Below, in pieces: positions 7,271-17,100 of a stretch of DNA of 51,851 nt (position 1 is the stretch's first letter; every line of letters begins with the position of its first letter). A model generated the notes under the pieces. The model ran no database searches. It was given only the letters and a program-made list of their open reading frames with translations, and was not told where the DNA came from. The stretch lies in the NCBI GenBank assembly GCA_965659665.1, contig CBFHWU010000028.1:1-51851 (forward strand), written 5' to 3'. The position numbers were made by a program, and so were the translations under genes. Origin of the DNA: CBFHWU01 sp965659665. GTDB taxonomy: Bacteria > Bacteroidota > Bacteroidia > Flavobacteriales > Flavobacteriaceae.

Positions 7271-9976
7271 ATGAAAATAAAACTCGCTCTATTTTTCTTT
7301 TTTATGGTAACGATGTGCCATGCACAAATTGAATTTGAAGGTCAAGTTCGTGATACGCTACAAGCCCCCTTGGAAAAAGCTAGTGTAGTTGCTATAAATA
7401 AAATGACCAACTCTTTAGACGCCTACACGATGACAGACAAATTAGGGGTCTTTTTGTTAAAATTAAAAAAAAATACAGCGTATAACATTCAAGTCAGTTA
7501 TTTTGGTTTACAATCCATAAACGAAAATTTGAGTACTCAATCACTCAATCTTAAAAAAAATTATACGCTTAGACCAGATATCGCTCTTGATGAAGTAGTG
7601 GTTAAAATGCCCGTTTTGATTCGAGGTGACACTTTGATTTATGATGCAGATTCCTTTAAGAACGGATCAGAACGAAAATTGGAAGACATTATCGATAAAT
7701 TACCCGGAGTGGAAATTAACGATAGTGGACAAATTGAAGTTGAAGGTAAGGTGGTAAATAAATTGATGGTAAATGGGAAAGACTTTTTTGATGGAGACAC
7801 CAAGATAGCAACCAAAAATATTCCCTCAAGTGCAGTGGACAAAATCCAAGTGCTAAAAAACTATGGAGAAGTTGGTCAGTTAAGAGGAGTTAGAAATAAT
7901 CAAGATAATGTAGCCATCAATATAAAATTAAAAGAAGGGAAAGAAAGTTTTTGGTTTGGTAATGTAACCGCTGGTGCAGGAGATTCAACTACAGAAAATC
8001 GATACCTATTTCAACCCAAATTATTTTATTACAATCCAAAATATACCATTAACTTTATTGGAGATATCAACAATATCGGCGAATTGGCATTGTCTAGAAG
8101 AGATATTCAGGGTTTTGGGGGTGGCTTTAACGCTCCAAGTCGCCAAAGTGGTACTAGTATTAGCTTAGGAAACAATAGCCTTAACTTTTTAACCAACCAA
8201 AATAATGCTTTAAATATTGAAAATAAATTAGCTACAGCAAACTTTAGCTATTCGCCAAATAAAAAACTAGACTTAGGCGGGTTTTTGATTTATAATTCCA
8301 ATAAAACTAACTCTAGAGAAATTAGCTTTATTCAATACACAGAAGAATCGGTTCAAATCCCAGATGAGACTACGGACGAAACAAGTTTTGAGCGCTCCCA
8401 TCAATCTTTAATTAAACTGAGTGCCTCCTATAAGCCTAACATCAATGTACAAACAGACTATGATGTTTTGATTCGAACAGCCAAGGACTCTCAAAATCAA
8501 AATATATTGTCATCAGTTATTGGTAATACGGTGCAGTTTGAACAAATTGCTCCATATAGCATCAATCAAAACTTAAATTACTATTTCACTCTAGATGAAA
8601 AAAATATTTTTGCTTTTGAAGCACAACACCTGATCAAAAATGAAGATCCTTTTTACAATGCCATTTTAATCAATAATCCTAATGATCGGGATGCTTTTGA
8701 TAACACCGCAACGGCTTTGGGATTAAATACAACGTTAAATTCCTACGATCTGGGTCAAAACAGAAGGGTACTATCGAATCAACTAGATGCTAAATTAGAC
8801 TATTACCACATTATCAATAAAAAAAGTAATTTAAACCTAACCTTGGGAACTATAGTAAGTCGACAAGAATTTAACTCAAACATCTTTCAATTTCTTTCAG
8901 ATAGATCACTCTTTGATCCCACCCCTAATTTTAATTCAGGTCGATCAAAAAATGACGTAAAGTATAACTTTAGTGATTTTTACCTCGGAATGCATTATCG
9001 TTTCAGAACGGGGATTTTCACCTTTACCCCTGGGTTTTCCGTTCACGCCTATGGCAATAATAATGTGCAGAATAACGAATTAGTTAAAGATGATTTTTTA
9101 CGTTTTTTACCCGATTTTGAAACCCGTATTCAAATTAAAAAAGGAGAAACCTTGACATTAAATTATCGAATGCAAAATCAATTTACGGATGTGACAAGAC
9201 TCGCTAGCGGTTTGGTTCTCAATAATTACAATAGTATACAATACGGTGAGCCAGATTTGCAAAATGCGCTCTCTCACAATATCAGTATTTTATACAGTAG
9301 CTTTAATTTGTTTAATTACACTAATGTATTTGCGCGGATGTCCTATTCGAGCAATATTGATCAAATTCGAAATCGTACAAATTTTGAAAATATTATTCGT
9401 ACCAATACTTTTTTCAATTCAAATTTTGCCGACGAAAATCTTAATGTTTTCGGAAGAGTACAACGTACTTTTGGCAAAATAAGAGCCAGTTTAAATGCTG
9501 CATTTAATTACAGTAAAATCAATCAATTCGTTCAAGGAAATCAATCATTAAACAAAGCATTTACACAAACCCTAACCCCTAGTATTCGAACCAATTTTAA
9601 GGTAGCACCAAATATTAACCTGCGCTATAATTACAGCGTTGTGAACAATAACCAAGGCGAAAGAGAAACCGAGTTTATTATACAATCCCCTTCCATAGAG
9701 TTTGATGCTTATATCATTAAAAAATTTACTCTTTTGACCAATTACAGTTATACTACACAAGACTTAGGAAACGAGTCTCAATCATTTCAAAATTGGGATG
9801 CCAGTTTGTTATATCGCAATGAAAAACAGTCCAAGTGGGAATTTGAATTAAAGGCCTCAAATATTTTAAATATTGATGCTCAGGTCAGAACTAGTGCAAA
9901 CAACGTATCAGTATTTAATTCAAGAACATTTATTCAGCCTAGATTTATCACTTTCAGGGTAGTTTATAACTTATAA
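7271..9976 (+). CDS. TonB-dependent-receptor-like outer-membrane beta-barrel protein
   Basis: A 901-residue protein: signal peptide (residues 1-18, ending CHAQ), a carboxypeptidase-regulatory-like beta-sandwich (about 20-95), a plug-like region beginning LDEVVVKMPV and containing KLPGVEIND and LMVNGKDFF, then a long barrel of alternating strands ending in aromatic-rich FITFRVVYNL. This is the group often annotated as outer membrane beta-barrel protein that pairs with GLPGLI genes. No obvious TonB box was seen. It probably sits in the outer membrane and handles a ligand together with its GLPGLI partner; substrate unknown. It is the last gene of a two-gene unit, followed by about 600 bases without an intact gene. 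Confidence 0.85.
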   Translation: MKIKLALFFFFMVTMCHAQIEFEGQVRDTLQAPLEKASVVAINKMTNSLDAYTMTDKLGVFLLKLKKNTAYNIQVSYFGLQSINENLSTQSLNLKKNYTLRPDIALDEVVVKMPVLIRGDTLIYDADSFKNGSERKLEDIIDKLPGVEINDSGQIEVEGKVVNKLMVNGKDFFDGDTKIATKNIPSSAVDKIQVLKNYGEVGQLRGVRNNQDNVAINIKLKEGKESFWFGNVTAGAGDSTTENRYLFQPKLFYYNPKYTINFIGDINNIGELALSRRDIQGFGGGFNAPSRQSGTSISLGNNSLNFLTNQNNALNIENKLATANFSYSPNKKLDLGGFLIYNSNKTNSREISFIQYTEESVQIPDETTDETSFERSHQSLIKLSASYKPNINVQTDYDVLIRTAKDSQNQNILSSVIGNTVQFEQIAPYSINQNLNYYFTLDEKNIFAFEAQHLIKNEDPFYNAILINNPNDRDAFDNTATALGLNTTLNSYDLGQNRRVLSNQLDAKLDYYHIINKKSNLNLTLGTIVSRQEFNSNIFQFLSDRSLFDPTPNFNSGRSKNDVKYNFSDFYLGMHYRFRTGIFTFTPGFSVHAYGNNNVQNNELVKDDFLRFLPDFETRIQIKKGETLTLNYRMQNQFTDVTRLASGLVLNNYNSIQYGEPDLQNALSHNISILYSSFNLFNYTNVFARMSYSSNIDQIRNRTNFENIIRTNTFFNSNFADENLNVFGRVQRTFGKIRASLNAAFNYSKINQFVQGNQSLNKAFTQTLTPSIRTNFKVAPNINLRYNYSVVNNNQGERETEFIIQSPSIEFDAYIIKKFTLLTNYSYTTQDLGNESQSFQNWDASLLYRNEKQSKWEFELKASNILNIDAQVRTSANNVSVFNSRTFIQPRFITFRVVYNL

Positions 9977-10143
9977 TTGTATTCCTAAAGCATTTCGCTA
10001 AAAACCTTTCATGGGACATAAAAAACCTCTCCAAAAAAAATATGATCATAAATTATCATCACAAAACTATTTTTAGAGTGCAACTTTTTTTAATTTGAGG
10101 TAATCAAAAACTTTTATTAAAATACTTCGATTGGGTTTTATTT

Positions 10144-10510
10144 ATGTTAATATTGAGTGGAGGAGCAGCCCAATATTCTGACTTGCTTAGAAAATTATAT
10201 GGTAAATTAGGGTCGTATTTTTTGCAATTTTTGTGTTTTTAAATCTAGTATTGAGACATTTAAATACATAGTAGTTCATCACCGCATAAAAAAATCACCT
10301 CTTCACTTTACAACTGTTTTTCAATGTAATTGGTATGATATTCGCTTTTTCATTTCCCCCAATATAGCGCAAGCTTCAAAAATAGCCCATAGGGGAGAGT
10401 GTGTTATTGGGAAGAAAACAACGATCAGCAATTTCACACCCATTTTCAGTTTAATTTTCACTTCAATAATTTCCTTGTATGTTTGGTTGCCAAAGAAGAG
10501 GAACCATTAA
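10144..10510 (+). pseudogene. Decayed hexapeptide-repeat transferase (serine-acetyltransferase-like) fragment
   Basis: A 99-codon frame without any ATG is open at 10211-10507. Its middle reads SPNIAQASKIAHRGECVIG then KKTTISNF, a pattern like the left-handed beta-helix start of serine O-acetyltransferases and related sugar acyltransferases (ISPxAKIGxGxxIxHxGxIVIG). A second frame upstream (ATG 10144, MLILSGGAAQ to LRKLYGKLGS) ends in a T-rich tract near 10240 and could be the N-terminal part joined by a frameshift. After ISNF the helix repeats are lost. I read it as a relic; the family call is tentative. Confidence 0.4.
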
Positions 10511-10583
10511 GGAATCTAACAAGAAATATTCTCAAACTTAGAGCGCTCGACACTATTTGCAGAGCGTTATTTAATAACATATT

Positions 10584-11603
10584 CTAACTTTCCATAATTT
10601 TTTTTACTGCTTCAGCCGTTTCTAAAAGGGTTTTTTCAAATGGAATTGGCTGCCAATCAAATACGGATAATGTTTTGGCATTGTCTGCACTCAAATGCAT
10701 ATCAAGCATTGGCAACATTCCTTTTGCTTCTCGGTCAAAATTTGCCAAAAACCGCAACATAAAGTTAGGGGCTACCCGAGTACTGGGTCCTTTATAGCCA
10801 TTGTCTAAAAGCATTTGACATATCTCCCGAAAGCTTCTTGGCACTGAATCTGTAGCAATAAAACGTTGATTGGCCGCTTCTGGACAGCTTAATGCAGCAG
10901 TATGTAGAAAAGCAACATCGCGAACATCAACCATAGGAAAAGCAATATTGGGAACCATTGGCATTTTACCATTAAGGGTTTTGCTGATCATCGACATTGA
11001 TGCACCAGAAATATTGTGACCCATTGGAGGACCAAAAACTCCACCAGGGTTTATACTGACCAATTCTAAAGACTGTTTTTTGGATTGATGCTTTACAAAA
11101 TCCCAAGCGGCCTGTTCTGCTAATGTTTTACTTTTAAAATAGGTGCTTATATTTTTTAAAGTCAAGTCAGTCCAATCTTTGGGGGTAAATGTGCCATTTT
11201 TCATTCCTCCCATTATTGCGACGGTAGAACTTGTTAAAACTACCCGCTTGACCCCATTGTTTTTTGCTGCACGCATTGCCCTTAATGTTCCTTCAACCGC
11301 AGGAAGAATCATATCGTTTTCATTTTTTGGATTGGCAATAACAAAAGGTGATGCCGTATGCATGATATAATCACACCCTATTGCTGATGTATCCCATCCC
11401 TCATCAGAAGTTAAGTCCAAAAGAACAAAGGACAATTTACTGATATCAACTGAAGCTGAGCTAAGCACATCCACGACTTCTTTTTCTTTAGCAGTATTTC
11501 TCACGGAACCAACTACTGTGTATCCTTTGTCTAAAAGTTCTTTGGCACAGTGTAATCCTATGTAACCAGATATTCCTGTTAATAATACTTTATTACTCCT
11601 CAT
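10584..11603 (-). CDS. NAD(P)-dependent aldehyde/ketone reductase (extended SDR, dihydroflavonol-4-reductase-like)
   Basis: A 339-residue extended short-chain dehydrogenase. The Rossmann nucleotide motif TGISGYIG gives Gly10, Gly13 and Gly16; the catalytic set is a serine at 125/126 (LTSST), Tyr155 and Lys159 (YFKSK). The MHTASPF and NPGGVFGPP segments are typical of the yeast GRE2/plant DFR-like reductases, which reduce aldehydes and ketones such as methylglyoxal. The substrate is unknown. It stands alone among decayed genes but is itself complete, and a -7 element lies 45 bases upstream. Confidence 0.88.
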   Translation of the reverse strand: MRSNKVLLTGISGYIGLHCAKELLDKGYTVVGSVRNTAKEKEVVDVLSSASVDISKLSFVLLDLTSDEGWDTSAIGCDYIMHTASPFVIANPKNENDMILPAVEGTLRAMRAAKNNGVKRVVLTSSTVAIMGGMKNGTFTPKDWTDLTLKNISTYFKSKTLAEQAAWDFVKHQSKKQSLELVSINPGGVFGPPMGHNISGASMSMISKTLNGKMPMVPNIAFPMVDVRDVAFLHTAALSCPEAANQRFIATDSVPRSFREICQMLLDNGYKGPSTRVAPNFMLRFLANFDREAKGMLPMLDMHLSADNAKTLSVFDWQPIPFEKTLLETAEAVKKIMES

Positions 11604-11648
11604 TGATTTTTTTTAAGATACTATAGCCGTAATATTCCTTTTACGCGT

Positions 11649-11656
11649 CAAAGTTA
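11649..11656 (-). promoter_or_regulatory. Bacteroidota -7 element TAACTTTG (minus strand)
   Basis: A perfect TAnnTTTG on the minus strand 45 bases upstream of the reductase ATG (11603). A matching TTG -33 box at 17-23 bases is not seen. Confidence 0.4.
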
Positions 11657-11843
11657 AATTTTTATCTCCTAGTTTTAAACATAATCTGTCCTCATTTGTA
11701 AATAAATAATGAAGATCTTTAAAGATAGTCTATTAGATAACCTACCTAAAATCATGGATTTTTTATCTAGCTAGAAAGGAGTAAGATGGTTGCATCATGA
11801 AAACATCTTAGTTCACGGTTTTTTTCGATTTAAATTTCACCTT

Positions 11844-12390
11844 TTAAAACCCTTTTTTGGGGCTTATGTCTTCAAAAAATAAACCCCAGTATTTTTCAGG
11901 TTCATCAGCATAGGATGACCCTTTCCAAGGGGTATCAAATGCTTCAAAATAAAAGGTCAAAATATTGTCTTCTTCCACCCATCTGCTTATTTCATTGAAA
12001 TATATTTTTTGATAAACCGGACTAGTATTCCCGTTTAAGATTTCTATATCATTTTATTGGGTTGTCTACCCAGCCTCAGCAATAACCACTAATTTATCTG
12101 GGGACTTTTCGGCTGCTTGGGTATAATTTTTTCGTGTAATTCAATCCTTATTCTTTCTGTTTGTATTCCCAGACAAGGTAAGGAGGAATAGAAATAAAGT
12201 TTACGTCTTTCGCAAGGAGTTCTCATTTATCCAACCATGGAATATAAATTTTATAAAAATTAACAGTTTGAGTGGCCTTTTTTTTGACCCCAACTAACCT
12301 GTTCGATGACCCCACAATGGCCACCATGTGATCTCTCCAATCAACACATAATTGATATTGAATAGCATCAAACCCCATATGAGATGATCA
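11844..12390 (-). pseudogene. Degenerate glycoside hydrolase, GH17 (beta-1,3-glucanase)-like
   Basis: Reading the minus strand, the C-terminal part is clear: a segment VVIAEAG followed by TAG where relatives have Trp, TTQ followed by TAA, then WVEEDNILTFYFEAFDTPWKG, EPEKYWGLF and a stop at 11844-11846. This matches the end of bacterial GH17-type glucanases, where the Glu in the EAGW/EVGW motif is the nucleophile. Upstream, pieces such as DVNFISIPPY occur in shifted frames with further stops. At least two nonsense codons and one or more frameshifts make it a pseudogene. Intact relatives act on laminarin-type glucans. Confidence 0.65.
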
Positions 12391-12451
12391 TGAATTAAAA
12401 AATAAATGAATTATTCTAAAAATAGACGTAATTTTAATGCATTGTGACGTA

Positions 12452-13275
12452 ATGAAACCTAAAGATTGATTAAAGCATTGGGAGAAAGTATTTGGGTAAG
12501 CCCTCCTCGTATGGTGGGGATAGAACTACAGTATGTGAAAGAGGCTTTAGAATCAGACGGGGTTGCCACAATGGAACCTCTATTGCAAAGGGCTGAAGAC
12601 AAAACTTGTGCATATCATTCGATTTCAAAAACAGTAATGTTTTCTTCCGTTAATGCAGCAATTCATTTAGCACATGAAGTATTAGAATTAGCTCCTCAAG
12701 ATTTTATTTTAGTTCAGTCGTTTATTTTCTGTGAAAGTGTTTACCCGATAATTTACACTAACGCGACTCCAGTTGCTATAGATAGCGAAGCAAATACTTG
12801 GAATATGTGTTTAGAAAAATGGATAGATGCTCACGATTATCACAAACGAAAAGGAGAGTTAAATCGAATAAAAGCAATTCTACCAATTCCCTTTTATGGA
12901 ATGCCTGCAATGATTGAAAATATTGATGACAGTGGTAAAAACGATGAAACTCCTATTATTAGGGATACTGCAAAGTCCTTAGCGTCGTATTCCCAGAACA
13001 AACAAACAGATACTTTTGGTGAAATAGGGCTTTGTTCCTTTAATGATAATACAATTATTACCGCCTTAATTGCCGATGAACGGGTTTTTAACCCTACACT
13101 TTACATAGAAGAAGTAAAATTTACGTCCTTGCAAGCTACAGATCCTTTACTATTGTACAAAACCCACCCTATGTTTAGTTCTAGTGTTTCAGTTTCACTC
13201 TTTGATATTAGGGGGTGTTCGCTTTTAGACACTACCTTGACTAAGTATAAACTTGAAAAAAATAAAATAGCTTAA
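12452..13275 (+). pseudogene. DegT/DnrJ/EryC1-type sugar aminotransferase homologue without PLP lysine
   Basis: The 269-residue frame (from TTG 12466) follows the DegT family along its length: IWVSPPRMVG (family LSPPHMGG), IDSEANTWNMC, PIPFYGMPA, GTFGEIGL-like GEIGLCSFN and, near the end, SLQATDPLLLY (family STQARDP). The PLP-binding Lys of the SFNGNK motif is Thr196 (SFNDNT), the EDAAE motif reads RDTAK, and about 130 C-terminal residues are absent. An ATG at 12452 (MKPKD, stop) in another frame looks like the original start, separated by a frameshift. Intact relatives make amino sugars for surface polysaccharides. It precedes the HAD gene by 24 bases. Confidence 0.75.
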
Positions 13276-13299
13276 GTTCAAATTGTTAAATAATAATAC

Positions 13300-13713
13300 A
13301 TGAATATTAATTCACTTTTAATTGCAGTAGACTTTGACGGAACAGTTGTAGAGGATAGCTACCCAAAAGTTGGAAAACCACAGCCATTTGCCATAGAAAC
13401 GTTGAAGATGATGAACAAAGACGGCCATCGAATTATTTTATGGACTTACCGTCATGGAGAAAAGTTAAATGATGCAGTAAACTTTTTGGAATCTAATGGA
13501 GTTCAACTTTATGCGGTTAATAGTAGTTATCCAGAAGAAAAATATGATAAAAGCCAAGCCAGTCGAAAAATAAATGCAGACCTATTTATAGATGACCGAA
13601 ACTTTGGCGGGTTTCCTGGGTGGGGAGTTATCTACCAAAAACTTAAAGGAGGCTTAAAACCCCCTGCAGAAAAATCAAGAAAGGATAATATCTTTAATAT
13701 TTTCAGAAAATAG
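13300..13713 (+). CDS. Small HAD-superfamily phosphatase, BT0820-like
   Basis: A 137-residue HAD hydrolase without signal peptide. Motif I is VDFDGTVVED (nucleophile Asp11, acid Asp13), motif II lies in IILWTYRHGE, and the C-terminal acidic motif is LFIDDRNFGG. It is a minimal, largely cap-less HAD type similar to a structurally characterised Bacteroides protein; the physiological substrate is unknown. In related genomes such genes occur in polysaccharide loci, and here it follows the sugar aminotransferase relic. Unlike its neighbours it looks intact. Confidence 0.8.
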   Translation: MNINSLLIAVDFDGTVVEDSYPKVGKPQPFAIETLKMMNKDGHRIILWTYRHGEKLNDAVNFLESNGVQLYAVNSSYPEEKYDKSQASRKINADLFIDDRNFGGFPGWGVIYQKLKGGLKPPAEKSRKDNIFNIFRK

Positions 13714-14194
13714 ATATGGAATTTATAGGCGGTATCACTATGTATTTTTTTTATTATGATCAACCTTTTTAAGACTTAATCATCACACAATTATGCATAC
13801 AATGACTACTATTCGAGTTCAATGAGCCACAAACACAAACCCCTCGCGTTTCTTTCCCGATTAATGAAATCATCAATTTGAGTTTCTTGAAAAAAGTTTT
13901 TAACTTCTAGATCATTTAAAATAGTCGATAAGCCTGTGTCCGCTGAAATCCCATTTTTTTCAGTAACATTTTATTAAACAAACAGGGTTAAATTTTAGAA
14001 CATAAATTTTCCAATGAACAACCTGCTTTACAAATAAGCTTTGCTTTTTGCATGATACTTCTAGATTCTACATAACTAAGATACGATCTTCTGTGGTCAA
14101 AATTTAAAAAAAGGTAACCAATCTGAATTTATTTTTACTGAAAAAAAATTACTATTTTTATTGTCCCATACTTACAAAAATAAACCTTTTCCCC
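13714..14194. other. Gene-poor region with an unidentified minus-strand frame remnant
   Basis: About 480 bases without an intact gene. On the minus strand a frame of 53 codons is open from 13970 down to a TAG at 13809-13811, reading GISADTGLSTILNDLEVK and ending RGLCLWLIELE. It has no ATG in frame and looks like the C-terminus of a lost protein; I do not recognise it. The right side must contain the promoter of the macroglobulin gene, but no perfect -7 box was found. Confidence 0.35.
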
Positions 14195-17100
14195 ATGAAA
14201 AACCTCTTTTACTTTTCCATATTATCCCTCATTTTAAATTGTACAACAAACAAAAAAGAAAAAGTTGATGACCAACATTTTTTTGAGCTTATCGAATCCT
14301 ATACCAGCGGTACCATATCGATTGGTAGCCCAATAAAAATTGTATTTGCAGAAACAGTAAAAAATAACAATAAACAACCACTATCTGAAATTTTAACAAT
14401 CTCTCCTCGAACAAAGGGAACTTTTGTGTGGGAGGATGATCAAACACTTGTTTTTCTACCTTCCTCTTTTTTACAACCTAATAAAGAATATCATGTTGCC
14501 CTAAAAATGAACCCTTTTTTTGGAAAAGTAAAAAAGGTGGTAGAAGAATTTAATTTTTCATTTAAAACGTTAAAACAAAACTTAGAAGTCAATATTGAAG
14601 GGCTACGTTTTTATGAAACAAAAAACGCAAATCAAGCTAAAGTAGTAGGCTCCATCGAAATTGCAGATGACGCAAATAGTGATTTGGTCAAAGAATTAAT
14701 TTCAGCTACTCAAAACAACAAACCTCTTGAAATATCTTGGGCTAAAGAACAGATAAAGAAAGGCGTTTATCCGTTCAGTATTGAAAACATAATACGTAAT
14801 TCTCAACAGTCAACCATTGAAATCGTAATAGATGGTCAACCCATAGGGGTCAGTAAAAAAAGGGTTGAAAAAGTCAAAATTCCCTCCATTGAAGAGTTTA
14901 ACGTCCTTTCGATCAATCTTATTCAAGGTAGTGAACACTATATTTCTGTTTTATTTTCTGATCTATTAGATCCAAAACAAAACCTAAATGGGCTGATCAA
15001 AATTGATGATCACGCAGCCAAGACTGTTATTGATGGAAACCAATTAAAAGTATTCATCCCTTCCTCAACAAAAAAAAACCACACCCTCAAAATAAATAAA
15101 CAAATTAAAAACGTCTCAGGTAAAAGATTAAAACAAGAATATTCACAAATATTTACTCAAGAAGTGATCCCCCCAGAAGTAAGACTATTGACCAAAAAAG
15201 AAAAAATAATTTTGCCCTCTTCAGGAATATTGACTTTTGATTTTGAAGCAAGAGGTTTAAACGAGGTGGAGGTAAGTGTCATAAAAATATTTAATGACAA
15301 TGTTTTACAATACCTGCAGATAAATAGTATCGGAGAAGACAGGGAATTAAAAAGAGTGGCAAAACCGATTATTATCAAAACGATTTCTCTGTCTAGTTAT
15401 GGAGATTTAAACTTGACAAAATGGAATACTTTTTCAATAAATTTGGCTGATATTATCCATACCGATCCTGGTTCGGGGTATCAGATAAAAATCGGATTTA
15501 GGCGTGAGCACGCCATTTTTAATTGTAGTGATGAAACCGCTGTAACCCAAAACAAAACTCATCAACCTTGGGAAAACACCATAGACTGGGATAGTTTTGA
15601 TAGTTACTACAGCAATAATTATAAATGGCAGGAACGAGACGATTCTTGTAGTGATTCTTATTATGGTGACCGAAGAAGCATAAAAAAAATATTATTTGCA
15701 TCCGATTTGGGAATCATTGCAAAAAGGAGCGACCAAGGCGATTTATCAGTTTTTGTATCAGATTTAATCACCACCGAACCCCATGACAAGGTCAATGTGA
15801 AAGTTTTTAATTATCAACTCCAGCAAATAAATAGCTCAACAACTAACAATGAAGGGATAGCTAAAATAGATGTAAAAAACAAAACACCTTTTGTGCTCGT
15901 TGCCAAAAAAGACAACCAAGTAGGGTATTTAAAATTAGATGGATACTCCTCTTTGTCTTTAAGTAACTTCGATATTAGTGGAACAAAAGTCAAAAAGGGA
16001 TTAAAAGGTTTTATTTATGGAGAAAGAGGAGTTTGGAGACCTTCAGATACTCTTCATTTGACTTTTATCCTTCAGGACCGTATGAAAACATTACCTAAAA
16101 AACATCCTGTTATCATGGAATTATATAATCCTTCGGGTCAAATAATTGAAAAAAAAATCAATGATTTGCCGGTAGGGAATATGTATCGCTTTGACTTTGT
16201 TACAAACAAAGAAGCACCTACAGGCAACTGGAAAGTGAAGGCTAGAATAGGAAATTTATCGTTCGAAAAAAGAGTGAAAATCGAAACCGTAAAGCCAAAC
16301 CGTCTTAAAGTTGATTTAATTCCACATAAAAAAATACTAGGGTACAAAGACAAAAATTTCGATGCAAATCTTAAAGTAAGATGGTTGACAGGAATAACAG
16401 CCAAAAATTTAAAAACAGAATTTGAAATGCTTCTTCGCCCTGTCAAAACTACTTTTGAAGGATTTTCGAACTATAACTTTGATGACAAAAGCAAAACTTT
16501 TTTAAGCCAAAAACAACTTGTATTTCAAGGTCGTCTTAATAGCGAAGGAAATGCATTTATGAGTATCCCTATCGAAAATCAGAAAAGATCTCCAGGAGCT
16601 TTAAATGTCGTGCTTTACGGAAAAACATTTGAGCAAGGAGGAGATTTTAGTATCAGCCAAACTGTAATTCCGTTTTATCCCTACAGTAGTTTTGTTGGAG
16701 TTTCTATCCCTGAAGGAGACAAAAGAGGAACGCTTTTAACAGGAAAGAACCACAAAATTGCAATTGTAAACTTGGATAGTCAAGGTAATCCTATATTAAA
16801 AAATAGAGTGAAAGTATCTTTGTATAAGTTAAGTTGGAGATGGTGGTGGGATCAATCGTATGATAATCTCAGTCATTACATTGGGAACGCGCATCAAAAA
16901 CCAGAACATACTTTTTATACAACGCTGACCAACGGCAAAGGGGTTTGTAATGTATTGCTAGAGAACTCACAATGGGGAAGATATTATATAAAAGTTGAAG
17001 ATTCTGAATCAGGTCACAGTACTGGAAGCATTGCCTATTTTGATTGGCCTGGCTGGGCTGGAAAGTCAAAACAAGGACAGCTTGACGGGGCTACCATGTT

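Noticed and set aside
10399..10587. 62-codon plus-strand frame before the reductase gene
   Set aside because: Composition is not protein-like; it overlaps the transferase-like relic in another frame and the end of the reductase gene.
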